NCBI RefSeq assembly: GCF_010015445.1
Contig: NC_053115.1
Span: 4,356,576 to 4,420,575 of the forward strand
Length of the DNA stretch: 64,000 nt
Reading direction: 5' to 3'
Source: Perca fluviatilis
Taxonomy: Eukaryota; Chordata; Actinopteri; Perciformes; Percidae
Shown: positions 12,641 to 21,704 of the stretch, piece by piece
Position numbering within the stretch: the first letter of the stretch is position 1
Layout of the letters: each line of letters starts with the position of its first letter
Notes under the pieces: model-generated
Seen by the model: the letters and a program-made list of their open reading frames with translations, nothing else
Told to the model about the DNA's origin: nothing
The model's database searches: none
Position numbers and translations under genes: made by a program

Positions 12641-13710
12641 CAGTGGCGATTTCTTTAAGACTGCAAGGGAAGCTCAGCTTCCCCTAAAATGTCTAAAATT
12701 TAAATGGTCAAATATGTACTATTGTGTTAACATTTTATTGACTAAAATGCGTTAGAATACGTTCATCCCAAGACGAAGCTGTTTTCAGAATTCGACTGCG
12801 ATTTCCTTCACATACATTCGCGTCTCAGTGCATTTTTCCGCGCCCGAAGCCCCGTCCGTTGACTTCAATGGGGCTGCTTTGAGCAGTTTTTTCAGCGGCC
12901 CAAACTATGACGGGCATTGGATAAATGCTGCGATAATCGTCCCACACGGACGCTCAGCGTCTCTCTGGGGGTCAATGGAGCAGGGGCGGGCCTGGACGCT
13001 GGGCTTCTGCTGATGATTGGAGGGTCTGTCGAAGGACTGTATCTCCTTTGATTACAGCTGTTTGGAATTTGTTATAAAAAGCCGCGGCTGTTCAACTTCA
13101 AGCAGAGCTCAGCTCAGTCCCATCGCGACTTTTACAAGTCTAGTTGAAAGACAAACTGCTGCAACCTGTTTCTTGGTATTTGCCTGGCGAAATTTGCTAG
13201 CCAATTTTCATCATACATTTCATACAATTATACACCACATTCCTTGTTTCAGTTTAACCTAATTCCTACATTTCCTCCTTCTAAGTTTTATCGTTTTGTT
13301 AGATGTTTGTTCATTCATACAGTAGGCTAGGCTAGTGTTGTAAGGGTGAACTAGCCAGCTAGCAAACTGCACACGATGGCAGACACTGCTAATATTGTCG
13401 ACCTGATTTTGGCGAAGCCATTTGAAAGTCTTCCTTACGAGGAGAAACTTAGAATTAAACAGCAGGGTTAGATCAACACTTAAGATTGATTTAGTGCAAA
13501 AGACAGGGCAAAGTAACAGGTCTGTTCAGCTCTCCTGGTAGGACAGAGTTAGCTGGCTGTGCTGTGACCTTATATACTGTCTATGGCTGTGACAAAGAAA
13601 ATACTGCTGGCCATTCCTCTTGATGAAACCTTCCCATGGATATTATAAATTATTATAATAATTACATTATTATTTATTATTATTATTATATAATTAAATT
13701 ATTGCATTAC

Positions 13711-13768
<58 letters not shown>

Positions 13769-13850
13769 ATTAACATAACTAAATGGACAATTTGTATGAT
13801 GTAGGCCAAAAATGAGCTTCCCCTTTTTGAATGACCAGCAGCCACCACTG
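12641..13850. mobile_element. hAT element with perfect 8-bp target duplication
   Basis: CTCTAAAT at 12633-12640 is repeated exactly at 13851-13858. The ends are CAGTGGCGATTTC and, read inward from the right, CAGTGGTGGCTGCTGG, with matching subterminal GGGGAAGCT motifs. The 1210-bp element contains the start of a transposase (13376-13471) and an (AT)n tract at 13714-13760, so it is a non-autonomous deletion derivative. Confidence 0.9.
13376..13471 (+). pseudogene. N-terminal remnant of a ZMYM1-like hAT transposase
   Basis: ATG at 13376 opens 31 codons, MADTANIVDLILAKPFESLP followed by YEEKLRIKQQG, ending at TAG 13469-13471. 'LILAKPFESLPYEEKLRIK' is the N-terminal signature I associate with fish hAT transposases annotated as zinc finger MYM-type protein 1-like, whose TTF zinc finger would follow. 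The rest has been deleted. It lies in the sense expected for the CAGTGG element that carries it. Confidence 0.7.
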
Positions 13851-13972
13851 CTCTAAATACAATTATGAACCTGAAAATGAGCAGAATATGAGCACTTTAA
13901 TACCTGACAATGGACACCTCGTCGGGCATTAACCCTTACACGTTTTCCTCCCATCCCTGAATGCTACGTGGC

Positions 13973-14035
13973 GTAGCCAGACTCTCCTCCAGCGCGCTTT
14001 GCAGGAAGGTCTGGAAAAGCGAGACTACATGTCAT
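13973..14035 (+). repeat. TAGTCT-family MITE, 3' end only
   Basis: 'gccagactctcctccagcg' to 'aaaagcgagacta' matches the last 60 bp of 61032-61424. Confidence 0.6.
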
Positions 14036-14956
14036 GACACTAAGTGGCCCATCCCACAAGGAATAACATCACACCAATACAAGTAATTTCATCCACAACT
14101 TCCTAAACATGTGCCTACATGTGGTGCACACTCTACCTTAAGTAAGTAAGTAAGTAAGTACAATTTATTTATACAGCGCTTTTCACAGATACAAAATCAC
14201 AAAGTGCTTTACATAAGACATACAATATGATACATATTAAAACAAAGTACAATTAAAATCACAAGGTAATGCATAAAGCACCATTCATATTTGTCCTTTC
14301 AGATCAATGAAAAAACATAGTAGCATGGCCTCATTTTATGAAATGAAAGGCACAGCAGCATGCTGTAAAACAAGAAACAGTGACATGAAATGAAATAAAT
14401 AAACATAAAAAAGAAAAAGACAAAAAATAAAGAAATAACCGAATCAAACAGGTGGTTAACCTAATCTCCTTAGTGATAACAGCTTCTTTTAGTTTCTTTT
14501 TGAAACTTCAAACATTTCCCATTAGGGTGAAATGTGTGTGTGTATGTGTGTGTGGGAGGGGGGGAGCAGTCTGGTATCATAACCATGTCTGTCAATGGGA
14601 AGTCTTTCATCTACTGCCTGGTAGCCTGGTATGTAGCCTAGTATTTCTTCTTAATCAGAATCAGAATCAGAAATACTTAAATAATCCCAGGTGGAAATTA
14701 TTTTATTAAATTATAAATAATAAATTATTTCTTAACCTCTTAACAATAATCACACTTGCAAGGCACTACATCACAACACTAAATCACAGTAACACAATAG
14801 TAACACACAAACAAATCTAAAAAACTTTGTAACAAAGCCTGACTTTTTCTCTTTATGTTGTAGTCATTTATACTACTCATCAGAAGAAATGCTTGTCTGT
14901 TGACAGACTCAACAATTACACTATTAACGCACTCTCTAGTCTTGTCCCATCTAGAC
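14036..14956. other. Spacer with LINE 3'-tail-like fragments
   Basis: About 14145-14230 ('agtaagtaagtacaattta', then 'tatacagcgcttttcac', 'cacaaagtgctttaca') and 14646-14700 ('aatcagaatcagaatcag') resemble minus-strand 3' ends of fish LINEs with their simple-sequence tails. No ORF remains. Confidence 0.45.
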
Positions 14957-15730
14957 CAGGGGTCTTCTTTTTCAAGCCAAGGACCCCTTAACTGAAAGAG
15001 AGACGGAGCAGGGACCCCCTACTTATATTGTATAAAATGAAGTTGCATGCAACTGGGCCTACAATAACACGTAGGGCAGTCTTTTTGCTTAGAATACTAA
15101 GCTATTAAAATAACCTAATAATTGTTGCCATGATTTTATAAATCATGTTTTATTGTTAAAACATACATGTGGCACAGTGGATTATTAATTAAAGTTTTAC
15201 TGCGTAACGTCCAATTACATTCAAGCCGTAGCTAAATGAGTTGCTACAAAGCTAATTAAGACTATCGGCTCCACACAACTCTCTCTGGATTTCTCAGTAT
15301 TGTTATGTTCAGAAGATTGTGGCGTCCGGCGACTTTCACACGCAGAAACTGAAGATAATGACCTCTTCTGAAGAGTCCATCATGTTTTTTTTAATCCTCC
15401 GTGTCCTCCTTGGCTACTAGCAACTGCGTGGAGGACGTGTGTGATCACGTAAGGTTTGTATCATGTGGACGCGCCGACAGTTTTGTTGTCATCACTTAGA
15501 ATTCCTCATGGGGGCGACAGAAACTACGCACTATAGCTTTAATTAACTATCTGTGGATGATTATCTTAGTGACTACCTTACCAATAGGCCAGTAAACCTA
15601 TCATCAGTGGGGATTTATATTTGCTAATAATCTGTTGGATTCATGTTAAGACTTTTTAATTTGTTTGAAAAAATTTTCAAAAATTTACAAAAATTGTGAG
15701 GCCCCCCTACATTGACTGTGAGGATCCATA
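14957..15730. mobile_element. Probable hAT-like element with 8-bp target duplication
   Basis: ATCTAGAC at 14949-14956 is repeated exactly at 15731-15738. The left end is CAGGGGTCTTC and the right end, read inward, TATGGATCC, only partly complementary. The perfect 8-bp repeat is the main support. Confidence 0.6.
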
Positions 15731-15961
15731 ATCTAGACTATTACCCTATGATCTGGTGCGTCAAAACAAGAACTTGTCAAATCACAGCTCGCTCAAAACG
15801 GAGCAGCGCGCCTCGCTCTTCGTTGTCTCACGAGGAGTAATGTGGAAGAAATGCATACCAGGCTGTCATGGCTGACAGTAGATGATAGACTAGCATGCAG
15901 CCTTATTGTATTAAAAAACATTGGTACATCGCGAAAAGCCACCAGCCTAACATATTGGAAC

Positions 15962-16245
15962 TAGCTAGACTATCTGTCTAATCTGAGTTTTCTGTTGCAC
16001 GACTAAAACAACTTTTGAACGTACACATGTTCCACCAAAACAAGTTTCTTCCGGAGGCTATTTTGCAGAGGCACCCGGGTCTCTGTCAGGTGCTTAGCGC
16101 CGCCCAAGACGATTGTGTTTGATTTAAAGAAATGCCAAAAAATCAGAGCACGTTTTTCTCACATCCCGGAATGCTGTGTGAACTAGCCAGACCTTCCTCC
16201 GCAGCACTGCGGAGGAAGGTCTGGCTATGAGAGACTAGTGTCTCA
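15962..16245 (+). mobile_element. TAGTCT-family MITE, 5'-truncated
   Basis: Starts at 'ctagctagactatctgtc' and runs to the family's 3' end 'gctatgagagacta'. Confidence 0.75.
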
Positions 16246-16494
16246 CTGAAACAGTCTTACACACAGTCTTGTCCAACTTCTGTGTCTGCATATGTTGCTA
16301 TGCCAGTTTGTATGCACAAAAGGGTAATGCGCTGTCACCAACTGGAATTGCTAACAATGGCTAACCTAGCTAGAGCCAATGAAAACAATGAACAAGTGTA
16401 AATGGAATGCACTCAACTCGGGTGTGTCATTCCCAACTCTGGCTTCCGCGTTCCTAAGGTAAATGGAACGCACGACTAGTAAAGGTATTTGCAG

Positions 16495-16830
16495 TTATCA
16501 CTAACCGCTAGGTACCAGCAGCGAGCCGCATCGAGTCCCAAGAGGTTTACTACAGTACAGAAACCTGCAGCTCTCTCTGTGCAACATGACACCTGAGCAC
16601 AGTGTGTGTTTGCCCTGGAGTATACTGTCTTTGTCACCGTTAGGATACAATAAGTATCAACATTTCACGTATACACCTTTGCCCTGAGTTTCGTTGTCTG
16701 TGTTTCTCAATTTTATTCTCTTCCCCTCAGGTTGATTTGAGCATGTGAGTGTCGAATGCTGAGAGACGTGCACAGACATCTTCAGGTGTCTGTTTACAAT
16801 ACACGTAGCTTTTGGAAATATATGGAGACT
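16495..16830 (+). repeat. Dispersed repeat, uninterrupted copy
   Basis: Matches 24090-24630 almost base for base ('ctctgtgcaacatgacacc', 'gtttgccctggag', 'cgaatgctgagagacg'). Here CAACATGACACC is continuous, so this copy is the empty site for the insertion at 24127-24386. Confidence 0.85.
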
Positions 16831-16928
16831 GACTCATTTAGTCCTCTATGTGTTTTCAATGTTGTTGTTTTTTCTTTCTTACATTTGACACTTAACCATT
16901 TTATATTAATAATTATAATTATAAAATA

Positions 16929-16932
<4 letters not shown>

Positions 16933-17012
<80 letters not shown>
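16933..17012. repeat. Poly(A) tract, about 80 bp
   Basis: Nearly pure A, followed by A-rich sequence with single C. Could be a retroelement tail or partly an assembly artefact. Followed by 'acaggcttcttaataaagttg'. Confidence 0.9.
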
Positions 17013-17014
<2 letters not shown>

Positions 17015-17039
17015 AAAAACAAAAAAAACAAAAAGAGAA

Positions 17040-17161
17040 CAGGCTTCTTAATAAAGTTGTTTTTATTATCATTCCTACGCTTGGCGGAGTGTTACTAAAC
17101 TATCTGCGAACACACATTCGGCTGTTTGCTGTCGTCACACACACACACACACACACACACA
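17040..17161 (+). repeat. Repeat unit ending in (CA)n, duplicated at 18800-18972
   Basis: 'aagttgtttttat', 'ctgcgaacacaca.tcggctg' and 'tttgctgtcgtcac' precede a CA tract in both places, so this is one family in direct orientation. Confidence 0.8.
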
Positions 17162-17699
17162 TTTCCTATGATTTTCTTGTTTTTTTTAAATACATTTATA
17201 TATTTTAGTTTACTCAATGTAAACTTGCATATATGTATTTTTTTTATGCATTTTTCTCATCTTATTATTATTGAATTGTATTATCCTTGACGGTTTGGCA
17301 ATATTGTTTTCCTGACATGCATGTCAATTACAGTAAGCAATTTGAGTTTGAATTTGAGATAGAGAGGCATGTAGGGTCACTGGATGAGAGGAGAGGTTGA
17401 GACAGAGATGGCAGCTCTCCTACAATGCAAAGCATTTAGTAAAGAAACAAAGAACATTTATTCTCACAAATTTAATTAATAATTAATTAATCTCAGATTT
17501 TAAAGAGCCGAATGACCTTTGCCCCCCTGACAGAAGGAAACAGGGCATATCTTGCTGCCCAATATGTTCAAACATACCCCAACCTGAGGGACAGTGAAGG
17601 ACCGACACACACACGCACACACGCGCACGCACACACACACACACACACACACACAGATATATTGTATAAATAATGAATATAAATCCATCCTAATATATT

Positions 17700-17786
17700 G
17701 AAGTGTTTATCTTGTCCGAGTATTTGGACATTGGCAACATCGTTATTGAAACTTTTCATGCCAATAAAGCCCCATTGAATTGAATT

Positions 17787-17787
<1 letters not shown>
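17700..17787 (+). repeat. LINE 3' tail ('gccaataaagc')
   Basis: Ends 'catgccaataaagccccatt' plus 'gaattgaattgaa', the kind of 3' end seen on fish L1/Tx1-like LINEs. A related tail is at 18690-18720. A CA tract (about 17605-17655) lies upstream. Confidence 0.5.

Positions 17788-17841
<54 letters not shown>
17788..17841. repeat. (AG)n microsatellite
   Basis: About 54 bp of AG between a LINE tail and a LINE coding fragment. Confidence 0.95.
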
Positions 17842-17844
<3 letters not shown>

Positions 17845-17863
17845 AGAGACGGAGCAGCACCAT

Positions 17864-18151
17864 CTACTCTGCTGTGACAAATACAAAGAAATTAGACACA
17901 TCTTCTTCTCCAAATCTGAAAGTCAATGTGAAGAATTCAAGGCTCTTTCAGACAGGGACAAATGTGAAATGGGATTTCCTGTAGGTGAGAATTCCAAATG
18001 CTGCATGATCCTATGGAAGATATATTTATTCATTATTCAAAATGAAAGTCCAAAGAGAAAACGAAAAGAGATCAAATTAATAATATTAGTATTTTACATT
18101 ACACCTTTGAAATGCCAAACGCTAAATCGAAATGGAAAAAGTGAATCTTAA
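17864..18151 (+). pseudogene. L1/Tx1-like LINE ORF2 C-terminal fragment
   Basis: The frame reads LLCCDKYKEIRHIFFSKSES, then a segment with FKALSDRDKC and ENSKCCMILWKIYLF, resembling the 'C..Y..IR...F......F..LS..EK' C-terminal pattern of fish L1-like ORF2 proteins. Stop at 18149-18151. The unusual AT-rich sequence that follows (18160-18530) has many 'aattt/aaatt' words and leads to a 'gccaataaag' tail near 18700. Confidence 0.5.
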
Positions 18152-18897
18152 AATCTCAAAGGGCAATTGCCAAATGTAAAATTCAAAAGATCAAATTTCA
18201 AAATGAAAATTGAAGATTATAAAGTTTAAAGGCTAAAATTAAACTATTTGTTTTTTTTCTATTTTAGATTTTAATTGAAGTATTTCCATTTAAGCTTTTT
18301 CATTTCACATTTTGAGTTTCATATTTGATGTTTCTCTTTTCTTATTCCCATTGCGATTTTCAACTTCATTTTTCAATTTAAGATTTCAATTTCAGCATTT
18401 ATATTTAAGCTTTGCATTTTAAATTAGACTTTTTACATTGCCATTTTACATTTTCAAATTATCATTTTACATTTCAACTTTTATTTTTCATTTTATGTTT
18501 TTTTTTTTTCTTTTTTAAATTCAATTATGGCATGATTATTCCTAGTGGCGTAGTCAAATATTAATATTTTTATTTTGATCTCTTTTCGTTTTTCTCCTTG
18601 GACTTTCAATTTGAGTAAATGAGTAAATATATCCTCTGTCAATTTCCTTTCATTTATATGTTATCTGCTTTGACAATATAAGCAATGTCTTGCCATGCCA
18701 ATAAAGTTCTTTAAATTGAAAAGTGAAATTGAGAAATTGAGAAATTGAGAAAGAGAGAGCAGGTTGGTTTATATTAGGACACAAGTGACTATCAGAAAAA
18801 TAAGTCTATTTATAAAGTTGTTTTTATCATTCACAGGCTTAGCCGTTTACTGATTAAACTGTCTGCGAACACACAGTCGGCTGTTTGCTGTCGTCAC

Positions 18898-18898
<1 letters not shown>

Positions 18899-18972
<74 letters not shown>
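18899..18972. repeat. (AC)n microsatellite
   Basis: About 74 bp of AC. Confidence 0.97.
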
Positions 18973-18974
<2 letters not shown>

Positions 18975-19364
18975 TGTGCGGCTATTTTTAGAAATTGTGG
19001 CCATCCGCAAACTTGTGTCATGCACGCTCTCCCCACCCCTTCCTTGTTGGAGTCACAGGTGGTTTTGCAATGGAAATATGACAAAGTCAAGTCACTTCAA
19101 AACAGTCACGTCGTACAACGTGATAACAGATATTTCAGAACTTACTGACGCAAAAACTGTAACCCTCCTGCTTTTATGTCATGTGTGCTGTGTAAATAGA
19201 GCTTTCAGTTAAAGGACTCTAATATCACAAACCTATTAAAGCCAACTCAGTCTATAAATACAAACAGCAGTGGAAGAAGTATTCAGATCCTTCACTTAAG
19301 TAAAAGTACTAATACTACACTGTAAGAATACAAGTAAAAGTCCCGCATTGAAAATGTTACTTAA

Positions 19365-19884
19365 AGGGGAACTATGCAGTTTTTTTTAGCTTAATGTACC
19401 TTAACTGAACAGCTTCGGAGTCACTGGAATGGTTATATGACTTTTTTTCGGGTTGAATGGTGGTCGTCTCGCTCCCCCCTAGCGCCTGTGAGCGGAAAAA
19501 CCACCCTCGCAACTTTCGGGCCGGCGAGCCGCCAGCCTCAGCGTCAGGAAGTATGGCGTGATATCAGGTCTCGCGATGTAACGAATTGCTTCACGCCACT
19601 GCACCCATACGCCCATTCAGGAACCGGCTAACAAGGTAGCGATGGAGTTTTTCACACTATCGTCATGTCTGAGCCGGCAAAAAAGAAGCAGAAAGCTAGG
19701 AAAGCATTGTCGAAGGAACAGAGAAAGAGGAAACGGCAGACTGACCGAGAGAGGGGTCAGACACGAGTTAACATCGGAGCTGCTAAATATCTATTCTGAA
19801 GCTGTAGGGGGGGCTCTATAGAGAAACCTGCGAGCAAAAAGCGAGAGAATAGCGAAGAAATGGCCCAAACTGCATAGCGCCCCT
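19365..19884 (+). mobile_element. TTAA-flanked MITE (AGGGGAACTATGCAG family)
   Basis: TTAA at 19361-19364 and 19885-19888. Ends AGGGGAACTATGCAGTTT and, read inward from the right, AGGGGCGCTATGCAGTTT. Removing it and one TTAA restores 'aatgttacttaagtaaa' of the surrounding hAT element. It carries a 44-codon basic ORF. Confidence 0.85.
19665..19799 (+). CDS. Small basic ORF inside a MITE, function unknown
   Basis: ATG at 19665 opens 44 codons ending at TGA 19797-19799. The product starts MSEPAKKKQKARKALSKEQR and continues with KRKRQTDRERGQTRVNIG; 18 of the first 35 residues are Lys or Arg, so it could be nuclear and nucleic-acid binding if made. I recognise similar stretches from fish predicted proteins that overlap this kind of repeat, but know no function. 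It may be a leftover of the parent transposon's ORF or host sequence captured by it. There is no promoter evidence. Confidence 0.35.
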   Translation: MSEPAKKKQKARKALSKEQRKRKRQTDRERGQTRVNIGAAKYLF

Positions 19885-19923
19885 TTAAGTAAACATATGT
19901 AAATATCATCAGGAAAGTTATTA

Positions 19924-20110
19924 CATGTCATTTAGCTGACGCTTTTATCCAAAGTGACATACAATTGCTATACATCAGAGGACACATGCCTCTGGAGCAA
20001 CAAGGGGTTCAGTGTCTTGCTCGGGGACACATTGGTTGATGTATCACAGGGGGAATTGAACCCAGATCTCCCACACCAAAGGTATGGGGCATATCCACTG
20101 CACCATCACC
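19924..20110 (-). mobile_element. tRNA-derived SINE
   Basis: On the minus strand it starts GGTGATGGTGCAGTGGATA (A-box-like) and has GGGTTCAATTCCC (B box) about 50 bp further on, the spacing of a polymerase III internal promoter. The 3' part, 'ggataaaagcgtcagctaaa' on the minus strand, is the tail typical of fish SINE/LINE pairs; a related tail fragment is at 45590-45650. Confidence 0.7.
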
Positions 20111-20647
20111 ACTGCCAAAATTTACATAAAGTATTCAAAGTGAAAGTACTCGATGCTGAAACATCCTCACATTTTAGAAACTGGAAACGTTAAAAACACC
20201 TGAGTGATTAATCTGCTGATTATTTCAGCTGGACTTGTAGGCAGTTATATTGTTGTGTAGTTTAATTCATAATAAAACATCATATTTTATGAACTACACC
20301 GGTTTTCTGTGCAAAAAAAAAAATCTTAATTTGTAAAGTAACTAGTAACTAAAGCTGTAACAGATGAATGAAGTGGAGTAAAAAGTACAATATTTCTCTC
20401 TGAAATGTAGCGGAGTAGAAGTAGAAAGTGGCATGAAAAGAACAGACTCAAGTAAAATGTAAGTACCTCAAATTTGACAGTAATTGAGTAAAGGTACTTA
20501 GTTACATTCCACCACTGAATACAACTATACTCTAAGCCTAACTGATTGTAAATGGACTTAGGGTTAGAGAGAGATTAGAGGATAGCTTGTAATAGAGCAG
20601 GTTTGTTTAGTTGATCAAGTTCTCAGGAAGAGAGGAGGAGGAGGGAT

Positions 20648-20734
20648 GGGGGCGTGGCCAGTTTCAGGTGGAATTCCCCTGAACTCACCTGAGTCCTCCC
20701 CCCTCCTCCAACCTGCTCCTACAGGAGTATAAAG
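20648..20734 (+). promoter_or_regulatory. elf3 core promoter: GC box, kappa-B site, E-boxes, TATA box
   Basis: TATAAA is at 20728-20733. GGAATTCCCC at 20670-20679 reads GGGGAATTCC on the minus strand, a full match to the GGGRNWYYCC kappa-B consensus. A GC/KLF-type box (gggggcgtggcc) is at 20648-20659. CAGGTG and CACCTG E-boxes flank the kappa-B site. Mammalian ELF3 is known to be induced by inflammatory cytokines through NF-kappa-B, so a kappa-B site this close to the TATA box fits. Site function is inferred. Confidence 0.65.
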
Positions 20735-20757
20735 CTCAACAACAGGTGGCTAAAAGA

Positions 20758-20879
20758 GGCAGAGAACCAGGCACTGATACTTGAAAAGTGGAAATCATAC
20801 AACGCAAGCTCATACTGCTGCAGATTGTCCTGGAGCAAGACAACCCTTTGCATCATACTGTGGCTCGTGCTGTAATCAG
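20758..20879 (+). other. elf3: elf3 exon 1, non-coding (5' UTR)
   Basis: The start is placed about 30 bp after the TATA box. The 3' end is the donor CAG|GTAAAT at 20880. It contains no ATG that stays open into exon 2. A 520-bp intron follows to the acceptor at 21399. Confidence 0.55.
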
Positions 20880-21399
20880 GTAAATATGAGTTGAAATGTG
20901 TCAGAGCTTTCATTGTTTGGAAGTGATATTTGGATTATGTTGCAAAAGCTGCAAACAAATGCATTAGGTTCATTAGATGTAACTCCTCTTCGCTGCAAAA
21001 GTGACCGAGCTTCCTCTTGTTTCTGAGTGAAAATTTGAAATTTAAAAACCCAACTCATTTTCTCTCGCTTTTAGCTGCTTTTTTTATTACCTTCGTGACT
21101 TATCTTTTATTTGCCTGTACTGCTTTTTAATCTACTGTTGATTTGGTTCCTTCTCTCCTCACTCCCTTCTTCTTTGCTTGACTTTGGTTTTATCACGTCA
21201 GTCGTTTTGTATTCCAATTTGAGTTATGTCACGTTACCGAGGCAGATTTCAAACCGTGCGCCTTGGTTGCAAAGCCACCTTGAGTTTGGGTCAACTTCTG
21301 TTGTTTTAAATGGGCTATATCATATATAAATAAAAGATGACTTGACTTGCCTTTGAATGAAAAGCAGCAAAAAAAAAACTGTCTTCTATGTTTTTGCAG

Positions 21400-21545
21400 T
21401 GCCATGTCATCCCCGTGCCTCAGCAGCATCTTGACCAACGCCAACATCACCATGTATCAGACTGGCGGCCATGACGTCCCGCCGCAGCTGCCCAGCATCA
21501 ACACCCTGCAGATCAGCAATTCAGCATACAACTCCAACATAAGCG
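21400..21545 (+). CDS. elf3: elf3 exon 2 (start codon, residues 1-48)
   Basis: Acceptor TTTTTGCAG at 21399, donor GTAAGAG at 21546. The product begins [19 protein letters not shown] and is Ser/Asn-rich with no recognised domain. A second in-frame ATG (residue 17) could serve as an alternative start. Confidence 0.9.
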
Positions 21546-21636
21546 GTAAGAGGAACACCCGCTGCTGCTGCGACCCTCCTTTCTGTCTTGTTCAGTAGTA
21601 GTTAGTAGTGTTCGTTTGCACAAAGATATACACATT

Positions 21637-21704
<68 letters not shown>

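Larger units (their letters stand above)
12072..13896. mobile_element. TTAA-flanked MITE (GTGCTCATATT family) carrying a hAT insertion
   Basis: TTAA at 12068-12071 and 13897-13900. The right end reads inward AGTGCTCATATTCTGCTC; the left end GGTGCTTTTTGGC looks like the same terminus with a short deletion. A related fragment is at 54618-54840. Without the hAT insert (12641-13850) and one duplication the element would be about 0.6 kb. Confidence 0.7.
11118..13928. mobile_element. TTAA-flanked composite transposon with nested insertions
   Basis: Flanking TTAA at 11114-11117 and 13929-13932. The ends are inverted repeats of about 35 bp: left TGCCCTTCGAGGTGTCCATT then GTCAGGTATTAA; right, read inward, TGCCCGACGAGGTGTCCATT then GTCAGGTATTAA. 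Inside are a palindromic part (11183-12058), a second TTAA element (12072-13896) and a hAT element (12641-13850). No complete transposase is present. Confidence 0.8.
19265..20517. mobile_element. hAT-type MITE (CAGTGG ends) with two nested insertions
   Basis: Flanked by AATACAAA (19257-19264) and AATACAAC (20518-20525). The ends contain CAGTGGAAGAAGTATTC and, read inward, CAGTGGTGGAATGTAAC. It is interrupted by a TTAA element (19365-19884) and a SINE (19924-20110). Partial relatives occur at 22495-22665, 23220-23370, 25225-25720 and 56190-56360. Its right end is about 210 bp upstream of the elf3 TATA box. Confidence 0.75.

Noticed and set aside
16933..17012. Processed pseudogene tail
   Set aside because: No host exon sequence precedes the poly(A). 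Could be a retroelement tail or an assembly artefact.
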